Source: Turritopsis dohrnii (Eukaryota; Cnidaria; Hydrozoa; Anthoathecata; Oceaniidae). From it: DNA of 64,000 nucleotides. Shown here piece by piece: positions 34,606 through 45,162 of the stretch (its first letter is position 1; each line of letters begins with the position of its first letter). Where the stretch lies: assembly GCA_027922465.2 (NCBI GenBank), contig BQMF02000015.1:1798001-1862000 (forward strand), written 5' to 3'. The notes beneath the pieces were generated by a model. The model had not been told where the DNA came from. It was given only the letters and a program-made list of their open reading frames with translations, and did not search any database. The position numbers and the translations under genes were made by a program.

Positions 34606-35715
34606 AAACAAGATGCCCTTACGGGCAGAAAGATTTCTGCAAAATCAGTTGAAAAATGAAAATATGAAAAATGAAATACTATAATAGCATTCTTGAAACT
34701 TGAATGATTTTGAATCATTGAATGGTTGAATAATTTCTACAATATATTACATTCCTAATTACATGCTTCTCAGGACATTTTGAAGGCATAATTGACACAA
34801 TGAGAAACTTTATTTTAATGTATATATACTGCCAATAAACTGAACAACATGTTTGTTGATACAAAATAATATAAAAGATACATGGATCCTATCAGATATC
34901 TTAATGAGTATGATCATAACTCGTAAACTCAAAACATTTTTCCAAGAACATATAAATTTTGGTCATGCAAAATACATTTATATCGACTAAAATCAACATA
35001 CATAATATAGTTAACTCATATCAGAAATTTCTGTTTTAGTTTGATTAACAATATGGTATGCACTTATATTCTTCATCTAAATTGAAATTCATGATCAGTT
35101 TAAAAAAAATCTTTAGGAAATTTAAGAAAGGTTGAATGATTTTTACAACATAACATTACATTTCTAATTACATTCATATGCACCCAAAGGCATTGTAAAA
35201 CTGTAATTGACACTACGCGAAACTTCATTGCATATACGTATACACCACCGATAAACTTAATTGCATCTGAATTACATAAAACATCCCTTCTTTTGGGAGT
35301 ACAAAATCAGCTTATGTTTATATTGATATTTTCAGATGTCACACAGTGACTACTGTTGAAATATGTGACGCTCATTTTCAGCACAATGGTTTTAATTATG
35401 TTATGGTGTTCTTATTAATGTATTGTGTTCACGCACGTGGCCTTTTTATCACGCATGTTATTCTTTGTAGTTTTGTCGTTCGTTATATTTTTATAAGAGA
35501 AGAAAACGTACTCGTTGAGTAAAGAACTGTATCTGTTTTTTCTGTTTTTTATCAACTACGTACGTAAATCAGAAACTTTAAACATTTGATATGTACTATC
35601 AATCTCCTTAATTACAAACGTAATTCCCAATATTGCAAACACAAAAACCAAACAAAGATTTCGATCATTTAAAAAATAATATATATACCTATGCATGCTC
35701 TAAACTTCTAAGTCA

Positions 35716-35749
<34 letters not shown>

Positions 35750-36383
35750 TTATATAACTGAAAGAAAAATTTTGAGTTGTTACATGATTTGCTGTGTATT
35801 GAGTTTACAGGCAATTGAAAGATGTTTGAATTCGCTACTGTAATTAGGAAAGCCATTTGTAATAAAGGACATTGACAATATATATAACTTAAAAACAAAT
35901 CAAACATTAAAACATTAAAAAATTATCATCAAACATTAAAACATTACATTAAAACATCAGTAGACCCACATTGTGGATGTTGGAGCTGAGGAGAACTCTA
36001 AGCTGAGCTTCAGTATCCACAGCTTAAAAAGAATAACAGCCCATACATGAATCAAACGAAGATGTTTTGTGTTTTCACTAAAAACAAACAACAAATGTAT
36101 ACCTTTTTCACTCTTCTGTTTACAAAATGTTGAAATCTTCTTTAGAAAGGAATGATCACAGTTCAAAATAATTCGAAGTTTCTTCTATAGATTTTGTTTT
36201 CATCTTAAAATATGTATATGCTCTTAAAGATCCATTTAATATTGATCAAAGAAACTTGTAAATCTAAAAGGGTTTCTTCGCTGGGTGACATGCGTTGCAC
36301 GACGTTTTAGTTTCATGTAAACGCACGCATGAATTTTCAAAAAACCGCTAGGTTTGGACAGTAAGAAAAAGAAAAAGAAGAAA
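34606..36383 (+). repeat. Unit C of the repeat array
   Basis: It begins AAACAAGATGCCCTTACGGG and ends with CCGCTAGGTTTGGACAGTAA (about 36345-36364) plus a purine run. About 1.57 kb without the solo LTR. It carries a CA microsatellite at about 35716-35746. Confidence 0.8.
35354..35554 (+). repeat. Solo copia LTR with 5-bp target duplication
   Basis: TGTTGAAATATG ... TTTATCA, 201 bp, flanked by ACTAC at 35349-35353 and 35555-35559. It closely matches the LTR at 3445-3639. The empty site is visible in unit D at about 44332-44350 (CACAGTGACTACGTACGTAAA). It arose by LTR-LTR recombination after insertion of a full element. Confidence 0.95.
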
Positions 36384-36916
36384 AACAAGATGCCCTTACG
36401 GGCAGAAAGATTTCTGCAAAATCAGTTGAAAACTAAAAATATGAAAAATGAAATACTATAATAGCATTCTTGAAACTTGAATGATTTGGAATCATTGAAT
36501 GGTTGAATAATTTCTACAATATATACATTATACATTCCTAATTACCTGCATTTTGAAGGCATAATTGACACAATGAGAAACTTTATTTTAATGTATATAA
36601 CATGTTTGTTGATACAAAATAATATAAACGATACATGGATCTTTTCAGATATCTTAATGAATATAATCATAACTCGTAAACTCAAAACATTTTTCCAAGA
36701 ACATATAAATTTTAACAATATTAATTGTATTAATTAAATTAGATTAACAATATGGCAAGCACTTTTATTCTTCATCTACAGGCTGAAATACACGATCAGT
36801 TTAAATGCATCGATTTAAACTGACAGTTTTTTTTCATCAATGAAACTGTTGAAACGCACCTGTCTACACATTCAGTTTAAACTGATAAAAACTTTCATGT
36901 TTCTCTTTGTTTTACC

Positions 36917-37130
36917 ATGGACAGCGCAGTGCAAGGTGCAGTAATTGTTGCGTTTGTGGCTGTTATTGTAAAAACGAAAAATAAAAAAAGTACAAGAAAG
37001 AAACGAACAATTTTGGTGAAGCCGTGGTTACAAGATTTATTGGGTGCATACGACACGTTCTTAATTGAATTTAAGTGGAAAGATCATTTGTAGAACAAAA
37101 AGTTTTTGCGTATTGAACCTACGGTGACCC
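36917..37130 (+). pseudogene. PIF/Harbinger transposase, N-terminal part, interrupted
   Basis: ATG at 36917 begins a basic leader followed by the hallmark KKRTILVKPWLQDLLGAYDT and FLIEFKWKD. A TAG at 37091-37093 interrupts it. The frame then continues in phase with NKKFLRIEP up to the insertion site at 37130 and resumes beyond the insertion at 43692 with DTKLLLLL. The 'KP/RPWL...GAY/QY...L' and 'FLRIEP' blocks are the conserved start of Harbinger nucleases. The catalytic part is missing from the element, so this is a non-autonomous, dead copy. Confidence 0.75.
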
Positions 37131-37140
37131 AGAAGTGCAC

Positions 37141-37290
37141 AAAATAAATCTTTAAATGTACAAAATAAATCTTTAAATGTACAAAATAAATCTTTAAATG
37201 TATAAAATAAATCATTAAATGTACAAAATAAATCTTTAAATGTATAAAATAAATCTTCAAATGTACAAAATAAATCTTTAGAATAAGTCT
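37141..37290 (+). repeat. Left subterminal tandem array
   Basis: About seven tandem copies of AAATAAATCTTTAAATGTAC with small variations; inverted counterpart at 43528-43668. Likely transposase-binding sites; the array abuts the inverted terminus. Confidence 0.9.
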
Positions 37291-38260
37291 TTAAAAGTCT
37301 TTAAAAGTACTGCGGTGGCTGCGGTGATTCCAAAAGCAGTCAATTGGTTCATGATGTAAAGCGAATCTATCAGAGCAAGTGAGGCCACGATTTCGGCAAA
37401 TGTTTGGATGAATCAATTTAACGGTTTAAAAGAATACACCTTTCCCGAGTTCGTTTTTATATGTCGTATTCTGGCTGCAATGTCAACACGAGCCTCGTTT
37501 TGTTGTGTTCTTTTGTTATTTGGCAATTATGAGGTTACAAATTTTGCTCATTTGCAAATCGCAGTGGGAAAATTTTCGGTAATTATCAAGACAGATACGA
37601 AGCCCGTACTAACATTACAGCCAGGTTACGACATATAAAAACAAACTCGGGAAAGGTGTATATATAGGTTTCCACATCAACCATATGCCAAAGCTGTAGT
37701 GCATTTAAGTAAGGAAATTTCACTTCTTTCTCAACAGATCAACCCATCACTTACAGGGAAATGGCTACCAAAATTGCTTCTTTAGAGAGCACGCGATTAA
37801 GTGAAGGTTGACCTTCACAACTGGTTTTCAGTTCAACTAACTTGCTGACGCAATATCATTCGCCTGGTAGCTCATATCATTTGAACTACTGAGCGAATCA
37901 AAAAGCAGTCCACCCTATCACACGACCACAGGAAACAAAATGGAAACTCGCCAAAAAATCGAGAAAAATGTCTCGGCGGATAAATGTTATGTCATCTGGT
38001 TTGCTTGAATTCGCAGCTAGTAAGATTCGTAGATAGTAAGAAAATAAAAACCCATTTCTATTTTTCGCTGCAGCGATCAAATTTACTTTATCTTGCGAAT
38101 GAAATAAATAAATTTGTGGGGATTTTTCAACTAACGACTTGTTAAACACGTAAAACGGAAAAAGAAAAACGGAAATTAAATTTAATTATCTTTGGACAAA
38201 CCTGACGAAATAAAATTTGAAAGCTTTATTTGTAATTTCCTGGCCTTGAGGCTTCCAAGA
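37291..38260. other. Transposon interior without a recognised gene
   Basis: The 76-codon frame at 37408-37638 (FNGLKEYTFPEFVFICRILA near its start) is protein-like but unrecognised. The remainder shows nothing. Confidence 0.35.
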
Positions 38261-39499
38261 TTATTTTGCATGTGACAATAAATAAAGAAAGTCATTTCGA
38301 GCATCTTCGAACGTTGTACTTGGTGTTATATTAAGTTCTTCAGATAGATACTCAAAGTATTCTTGCAAGAGTACCTGGTTATCATCCTCAACCAGCCAGT
38401 CGTCATCTAAATGACTCTTGATAACACGAAAATCAATATTCGTAATTGGATAGGCACTGTCAATAAAACCGTTCGGTGGAGAAACGAATAGTAACTCCGG
38501 TCTTCCATGAACAATACTATACTTGGAACGTCGAATGTAATGGCTATTCCAAGCTTCTTTTAATTCATCCAGCTCTTCCTGTATCAAGGTTGAGAAACAA
38601 TGCCAAGCACACGCTTTCTCAACATCATCATCTGGATTGTACTCTCCAGTATGTATCATATCACGGAAGAATCTGATGATGAAACCACTTTTGCAACGTC
38701 GTAGTTGAGACCACCACGCTTCAATCCGTTGATTAGTGTGAGATGACCCATATAAATGGGAGTTTTCAGCAGATAATGAATCACTGTCATTTCTGCGAAA
38801 GAAACATTGAGCTGCAGCTGCAATTACGTTTTCAGAACCACAGTCCGTTCGCAACCTTTTAGGGACACCACCTACATCACCAACACAGTTGAGGTATAAA
38901 TTTCCCACGACACTCGGATTGTTGTTCGATTTAACAAGTTTTAACCATAATATTCTACGGCTGAAGCCGTCTATGCAGCCATGAATCGGGAAACCGTAAG
39001 GTTTCAGTTTATCATAACCGTCCATGTGCCATGTGTCATTTGGTCCATTGGAGTGATATAATCGGCGATGGAGACATTGTGCACGGCGACGAAAAACGCC
39101 TTCTGGATCCAGATTTCTGACTGTCTCCATCACCATCTTTCGTGACGTGAAGATACCTCGGTTACAACGGAGGTGATGCCATAGTGCTCTGTAACCCATA
39201 TCTGCTGACGAATTTTGCAATTCGGAGGAAATAGCAACTTCAATTTTATTCATTTCGCGAAGATTATAAGAATACTTTCTACTTAAACCCATGGCTTTGA
39301 TTTTATTCTTCAACGTCCTTAGACACATTTTTACACCGTGGCTACTAGCTAATTGCATTAAAATTTCTTTGTAAGTATAACCTCGTTTGAAGTAAGATGC
39401 TATAATTTGTCCAATTCTACTTTTGGGGAGTTGGTTACCACATTGCTGGCAGAATCTATCACCAGTGTCAACAACAAAGTTACAGTAAATGCAATTCAT
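38261..39499 (-). CDS. DDE transposase with integrase (rve-type) core
   Basis: A 412-residue protein from the ATG at 39499 to the stop at 38261. It opens with a zinc ribbon (CIYCNF ... CQQCG), then a helix-turn-helix-like region (GQIIASYFKRGYTYKEILMQ). The integrase-type core follows: first Asp in DTWHMDGYDKLKPYG (D160), second in RLRTDCGSENV (D219), Glu in TNQRIEAWWSQLRR (E260), spacing 40. It cuts and joins the element ends. No lesions are seen and the whole catalytic triad is present. Homologues of this exact type (HMDGYDKLKPYGFPIHG) are abundant in cnidarian and fish genomes. It lies downstream of the HECT gene on the same strand within the same element. Confidence 0.85.
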   Translation of the reverse strand: MNCIYCNFVVDTGDRFCQQCGNQLPKSRIGQIIASYFKRGYTYKEILMQLASSHGVKMCLRTLKNKIKAMGLSRKYSYNLREMNKIEVAISSELQNSSADMGYRALWHHLRCNRGIFTSRKMVMETVRNLDPEGVFRRRAQCLHRRLYHSNGPNDTWHMDGYDKLKPYGFPIHGCIDGFSRRILWLKLVKSNNNPSVVGNLYLNCVGDVGGVPKRLRTDCGSENVIAAAAQCFFRRNDSDSLSAENSHLYGSSHTNQRIEAWWSQLRRCKSGFIIRFFRDMIHTGEYNPDDDVEKACAWHCFSTLIQEELDELKEAWNSHYIRRSKYSIVHGRPELLFVSPPNGFIDSAYPITNIDFRVIKSHLDDDWLVEDDNQVLLQEYFEYLSEELNITPSTTFEDARNDFLYLLSHAK

Positions 39500-39673
39500 A
39501 TTAGTTACTAAAAAGAAAACAATATAAACCAAAAGGTAAGGTTGCTAGGTAATGACTACTTTACATAATGTTTTGATCTCTCTTATTTACCACTTACACA
39601 CATACGACCCGATGAAATAATTTATATTAGTTTTTTCCTATGGCCCGAGTATGGTTGCATAGCCACTTTTAAA

Positions 39674-39838
39674 ATGTCTGCGATCGGCGAGGATTCCTTT
39701 CAAGATGATTTAGATGCTGTAATTGCAGCTATTGAAGACGACATGTTTGAAAAAGACCAAGGATTTGAATATCAGCTGGTTAATGTATTTGCTGATACTA
39801 ACTTGGAATGTGCTACTGTTCAAATTTCTTGTACTTAG
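39674..39838 (+). CDS. Small divergent acidic ORF with a decayed zinc-finger-like tail
   Basis: ATG at 39674, 54 codons: MSAIGEDSFQDDLDAVIAAI followed by EDDMFEKDQGFEY, ending SCT before TAG at 39836-39838. The same frame continues past this TAG and a second (39854-39856) into CDKRS, then TKTGLSRRGRVKH to about 39928. That order (C, C, L, H) looks like a worn C2H2 finger. It is divergent from the transposase, sharing a 170-bp intergenic region, so it could be a third element protein disabled by two TAG codons. Confidence 0.4.
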   Translation: MSAIGEDSFQDDLDAVIAAIEDDMFEKDQGFEYQLVNVFADTNLECATVQISCT

Positions 39839-39929
39839 TGTGATAAACGTTCTTAGACAAAAACAGGCCTTTCAAGACGTGGTCGTGTTAAGCATCAAGA
39901 CCAACAAGAAACTGCAAGTTTAATTAAAT

Positions 39930-40760
39930 AGTCGAACAAGAAATCACCTGAGAAAATACTTTATCCATGACACGGTTCAGTGTCACAAAAGTGCTACTCG
40001 GAGGAAACACGAATAACTGGCTAAATAAAACAGCACGAAAATGACTATCACTTTTTGTGCTTTGTTTCTTCTTGTTGTTTATGTTTCCTTTGAGTTAACC
40101 TTAAGACTAGGCTTGTCTTTTGTAATTCGTGTAGTTAGAAACAAAACAATTACAAGCAAGGTATATAGCATATTTTGAAATAAAACAATTAACAAAAAAA
40201 CGGAATATTTTCGATGTTCAAAAAAATGTAGCAAAATTACCACTTAAACAAAACAGTTTGTCTGCAATGAAAAGAAAAACATATTGAAACCACTTTAAGT
40301 CTCAACTGGAAAGATGAAAGTACTCTTTTTTAGAATAACAGCTAAAACAATGCACTAAAACAATTCAGACAATTCATTACACTACATCCCATTGTGGGGA
40401 GATTCATCTTGTTCCCTCTATGAAATGTTTCTTAATTTTTGAAAGACTTGCATGTGTCAATAGTTGAGAAAATAACATAATAAACTCCGTGAGTAAATAC
40501 ATAAAAGAGAACAAAACTAAACCATAAAATTCTTCTCAGTTTCTGTTGGAGTGTCAGGAAGCAGAGCCTAATTGAATGGAAAAAAAATTCTGTGAATATA
40601 AATGCTTTAGTGAAAAATATCATCAAAGGTCATGTCTTAAGTATCTGAAATAAACATGTTTTCTAAGACTAACAGTAAAAAAGAAAGTAAAGGGTATAAT
40701 TCAAAAATTTTAATAAACGGGGTATGGATAAAAAGAAGGTAACATTTTTATGAATTAAAA
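39930..40760. other. Transposon interior, 3' flank of the HECT gene
   Basis: Non-coding AT-rich DNA. No gene seen. Confidence 0.4.
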
Positions 40761-43073
40761 CTAATGATAAGTAAATCCAAAACTTTCCTTTTCACGTAGA
40801 ACTGATGTAAATTCTTCAACAAGCTCATTATAACATGAATAGTTAGTGGATATAGCAAGGCGGTTAGCACATGTGGTTGCCCTAGGAGCACGAGGAACCT
40901 GATCAGTGAACTCTACTTCGATAGAAATTGGCAACAAGTCCCCACCAGTAACAAATCTTAGGAACAATGACAGTTCTTGCTTACTAAAGGTTTTGATTAA
41001 CCTTAAGTGGTTAAAAACAGCTCTTTCTTCATCTGTAGATGGATCGCATTTCAACAGTTTTAACACTTTCTTTGAGTTGGGTTTTCTGGTTTCATAAAAG
41101 TTTAACAATTCAGCCTTTGAATTGAAGATATGGGTAGCTTTAGTAAACATAAAAACATCAGCAAAGCAATTGGAAACATATCTGGGTTTCTGGACCATTT
41201 CTTGGTGTGCTAATTCTTGAATTATTACATTCAAATTATCTCTTCTTGGCTTGGTTTTACAATTATACGAGCTTAGGACCTCCAGGAGATCTTCATCATT
41301 ATCTTTAAAATCACTTAGCATCTGAGTTAATGTATCTTTTTCTTCTAAAGAAACATATTTCTTGAAGGACTCGATTAGTTTTACTTCATCTAGGGCATCA
41401 TCTCCAAATAGAGTAGAAATCATGAAAGCAGGTGATAAAGCAATTGGAAAATATTTTATCTTTAATCCGTAGATAATTATCCTTGCTATTGCTCTCCATT
41501 CATTTCGAGACATGTCATGACGTAAAGATGGTACCTTGTCTTCTCTCCCAGTTGTGCACGATGCATAAAAGTCATTGAAAAAAAGGCTTACAGCCTCTCT
41601 CTCTACACCAACACCAACACCAGGTTCTGGTTCTCCCCTTGAATCAATGAGTGTGATGCTCAGTTTGAAAGTAAGAATGCTTTCGTCTTTAAACAACTCA
41701 ATCATCTCCGTTTTAATTAGTGATCGGTGAAGCTCAACATGCTTCATCAAGATTACTTCTTCATCAATACTGCGTTCTAAAAATAAAAGTTCCATAAAGA
41801 GTCACTAAGTTGAACTATCTAAAAAGACTGATTCTAATCTTAGCCTTAAAATGTGGAAGTCGCAACAGGCTAAATGCACCAATATGTGGTTGAACGTAAA
41901 CAACAGAGATTTGTAAGATCATTTTAAAACTTCAATCATCCCAACGTGTCCATTCGGTAAACCTCACAAGATCATTCTTTATCTAATGATATACACAAGA
42001 TCAAAAGGTAAAGAAAATTTTAAACACTACATTGCCTGTGAATTTGCAACACTTGAAAATGTGTCAACTTAATCTAGGTAAGGAAAAAATAACAGCAGGC
42101 AAAACAGCTTCCTAATAATTATATTACAAAACATACCATTCTGATTTTGATAGCTATCCAAATCTACTTGCTGGTCATTGTTATTTATAATACCATCCTC
42201 AATTAATTGATTTGGAATAGAAGACTGAGGTTGTCTATCTGCAGATAACAACTTTTCAAATTCTTTATTTTGTGTGCATATTATACACTCATCTCCAGTA
42301 TATGTACAAAAACAAACGGTATAAATTTTTCTTCCTGAACTGGATGAAGTAACAGAAAATGACCTAAACATAGAAAAGGAAATAAAATAATTAATTAAAC
42401 ATATGATTCCAGTAATATTTACCACAAAAAAAATTCTTCAATTCTCTCTAAATCATAAGAATTTAGGCTAGATCTTCACATTTAAAATAACAATGATGAA
42501 TTGAAATAATACATACTTGGCACCAACTGCTTTAGGTGTAGAATTCCTATTTAAAGAATGGCTTGCAATGGGTAAATCATCACTTTGTAATTCTGTTTCA
42601 TCACTATCCATTTCATATGGCATCAAATAGACAGATACAGCATGATAACCAACACCTAAATCTTCCTTGTACTCTTTTACCGTGAAGGGTATCTTTGTTC
42701 CAGGTATATATCGTATAACTTCCCCACTTTTGTACACTAATTTTACATGTTCCATTTCATATGTGGCAAAGAAAGGATGGTATCTCTTCATTTTTTCAAA
42801 TACTGCTCTTTTTACTTGTATGTATCCCCAATTAACATCTACTTTAATTGGTAATCTTGAACCCCTTTCCTGTTTCAAATCAGGCCTCAATATTGAAGCA
42901 AATATGGTTGCTTCAGAATTGAAATGATTGTCTTGCTTTCTTTTCATAAATCGTGATTTTCCTTTCATTTCCCGAAAGTCTTCAAACGTTTTTGGTTTCT
43001 TGAAACTACGTTGACAATCTGAATTATGGCACATGTCTGAGGTTTTAAAACATCCACAATCACTGCAATACAT
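40761..43073 (-). CDS. Transposon-borne HECT-type E3 ubiquitin ligase, three exons
   Basis: Exons 43073-42517, 42363-42137 and 41776-40761 join in phase across two short GT/AG introns (AA|GTATGT...TTTAG|GTC and ATG|GTATGT...TTTTTAG|AAC). They total exactly 1800 nt, 599 residues, with no stop. The N-terminus is a Cys cluster (MYCSDCGC ... CHNSDC) likely binding zinc. Exon 2 adds CFCTYTGDECIICTQ. Exon 3 is a HECT domain: DSRGEPEPGVGVGVEREAVS (the conserved D..G.E.G.G..RE block), LFLRFVTGGDLLP, and PRAPRATTCANRLAI with the presumed catalytic thioester Cys (residue 309 counted from the exon-3 open frame). HECT ligases take ubiquitin from E2 and pass it to a target. The layout resembles the G2E3-like ligases of invertebrates. 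Its role for the element is unknown; control of transposase or host factors by ubiquitin is a guess. Confidence 0.8.
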
Positions 43074-43527
43074 TTTTTACATTAAAATTTCTACTACAAT
43101 ATAGCTAATGAATAATGAGAAATATTATAAAACAATATATCAATTTATTATACAGTCATATGCTTTAGAATAACACCCTAAAGAATCACAACAACCCTAC
43201 ACACACAGCATAAATTATTGCTGATTCAAACACCAGAAGGCATGCAGTTTAATGGTGGTATTGGGAGTCACTTTCTACTCTATAAAGAAGAAGAGAGAGT
43301 GCCTTTGGCCTCTCCAGCAGATCAAGAACACAATTACAAGTACCCAAACTACAGCTATACACAACCTCCACAAAGGAGTACACATTTGTGAATAACTATT
43401 ACATTACACAAACAAATAAACCCACAAGCAGTTCCTCTCAAGGTGCTTTCGTTTATCTGCAGGATGCATCATGACGCCTGTCTTTTGCAGCAGTATGGCG
43501 CGCTGGGAGCAAAGAAGATATTATTGG
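43074..43527. promoter_or_regulatory. Upstream region of the HECT gene
   Basis: The 450 bases between the start codon and the right tandem array must hold the promoter of this minus-strand gene. I see AT-rich sequence but no definite TATA box. Confidence 0.25.
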
Positions 43528-43668
43528 ACATTTATTTTACACATTACAGATTTATTTTATACATTTAAAGATTTATTTTATACATTTAAAGATTTATTTT
43601 ATACATTTAAAGACTTATTTTACGGATTTAAAGATTTATTTTAAACATTTAAAGATTTATTTTGTGCA
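43528..43668 (-). repeat. Right subterminal tandem array
   Basis: Inverted copies of the AAATAAATCTTTAAATGTAC repeat, ending in TTTTGTGCACTTCTGGGCCACCG against the terminus. Confidence 0.9.
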
Positions 43669-45070
43669 CTTCTGGGCCACCGTACGAACCTGATACAAAA
43701 TTACTACTCCTACTGATTACTACTGATTACTACTCCCTATTGAATATTCAATATGGAAAAGAATTCTACCTTAATTCAGTTTTTCATTTTGTTTGCCATT
43801 TTCAATGTTCAAATAACTGCTCGCTTCACTTTCACATAAAGTTGCTACAAAATCATTCGGAATTATTCGCCACGTGTTGAAAACAAAAGAAACATCTATT
43901 TTATCTCATGATTTCAATAGAATATTTTCATCAGTTTAACTGAAGAAGATGAACATGTCCATCTTTTAAAAAAACTATTAAAAACAGTTTAAAAGGATCA
44001 TGAAAAATTCATCAGTTTTTTCTGTTTACACGATCAGTTTCCCCTATCATCAGTTTAAACTGTCAGTTTAAACTGATCGTGTATTTCAGCCTTAAGTTGC
44101 AATTCATGATTAGTTTGAAAAAATCTTTAGGAAATTTAAGAAAGTTTGAATGAATTTTACAACATAACATTACATTTTGATTACATGCACCCAAAGGCAT
44201 TGCAAAACTGTAACTTCATTGCATATACGTATACACCACCGATAAACTTAATTACATCTGAATGACATTCACCCCTTCTTTTCGGAGTACAAAATCATCT
44301 TATGTTTATATTGATATTTTCAGATGTCACACAGTGACTACGTACGTAAACCATAAACTTTAAACAATTGATATGTACTATCAATCTTCTTAATTACAAA
44401 GGTAATTCCCAATGTTGCAAACACAAACATCAAAGAAAGATATTAATCATTTAAAAATATACTTATGCTCTAAACTTACTTAAGTCACCAAACACACATA
44501 TTTATATAACTGAAAGGAAAATTTTGGGTTTTTACATGATTTGTTGATTATTGAATTTACAGGCAATTGGAAGATGTTTGAATTCGCTATTGTAATTAGG
44601 AAAGCCATTTGTAATAAAGGACATTGACAATATATACTTTAAAACATTACATTAAAACATCCGCAGGCCCACATTTTTGATGTTGGAGCTGAGGAGGACT
44701 CTAAGCTGAGCTTCAGTATCCACAGCTTAAAAAGAATAACATCCCATACATGAAACAAACAAAGATGTGTTGTGTTTTCACTAAAAACAAACAAATATAT
44801 ATATACCCTTTTGACTCTTTTGTTTACAAAACGTTGAAATCTTCTTTAGAAAAGAATGATCACAGATAATTCGAAGTTTCTTCCATAGATTCTTTTTTCA
44901 TACTAAAATATGTATATGCTCTTTAAAATCCATTTAATTTGACCAAAGAAACTTGTAAATCTAAAAGGGTTTCTTTGCTGGGTGACATGCGTTGGCACGG
45001 CGTTTTGGTTTCATGTAAAGGCACGCATGAATTTTCAAAAAACCGCTAGGTTTGGACGGCAGAAAAAGAA

Positions 45071-45162
45071 AAACAGAGCCGGTTGTAATAGCTTTCTTGC
45101 TTTCGCAGAAATCTAAAAACAGAGCCGGTTGTAATAGATTTCTTGCTTTCGCAGAAATCTAA
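45071..45162 (+). repeat. Tandem duplication of 46 bp
   Basis: Two copies of AACAGAGCCGGTTGTAATAG followed by a TTTCTTGCTTTCGCAGAAATCT end. The GCAGAAATC tail also appears near 50968-50993, so it is part of a dispersed element. Confidence 0.85.

Larger units (their letters stand above)
37131..43685 (-). mobile_element. 6.55-kb integrase-type DNA transposon (IS3EU-like) carrying a HECT gene
   Basis: Direct repeats GAACCT at 37125-37130 and 43686-43691 flank the element. Its ends are inverted: ACGGTGACCCAGAAGTGCAC on the left and the same with one change, plus a 2-base overhang, on the right. Next to each end is an array of a 20-21 bp repeat (AAATAAATCTTTAAATGTAC), about seven copies, inverted relative to the other (37141-37290 and 43528-43668). 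It encodes a retroviral-integrase-type transposase and a HECT-domain protein, both on the minus strand and intact, plus a small divergent ORF. The IS3EU label is from memory of Repbase families and is the least certain part. Confidence 0.82.
36780..44092. mobile_element. PIF/Harbinger element (about 0.75 kb) containing a nested transposon
   Basis: The termini AGGCTGAAATACACGATCAG (36780-36799) and its inverted copy (to 44092) form terminal inverted repeats, with further CAGTTTAAACTG copies inside both ends. Flanks are TAC (left) and TAA (right), and the unoccupied paralogous site at about 35064-35080 reads ATCTAAATTG, so the 3-bp target was TAA, as expected for PIF/Harbinger. The element encodes the N-terminus of a Harbinger transposase. 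Everything between 37131 and 43685 is a later insertion. Confidence 0.85.
36384..45070 (+). repeat. Unit D of the repeat array (split by the Harbinger element)
   Basis: It begins AAACAAGATGCCCTTACGGG and resumes after 44095 with AGTTGCAATTCATGATTAGT, matching unit C at about 35077. It ends with CCGCTAGGTTTGGACGGCAG near 45065. About 1.37 kb without the insertion. Confidence 0.8.

Noticed and set aside
37141..37290. Short regular repeats that might suggest a CRISPR-like array
   Set aside because: There are no unique spacers, the repeats abut directly, they are mirrored at the other transposon end, and the host is eukaryotic.
43662..43880. 72-codon ORF across the right end of the inner transposon
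   Set aside because: Its start lies in the transposon terminus; only the part after 43691 belongs to the Harbinger frame, which soon meets stops.
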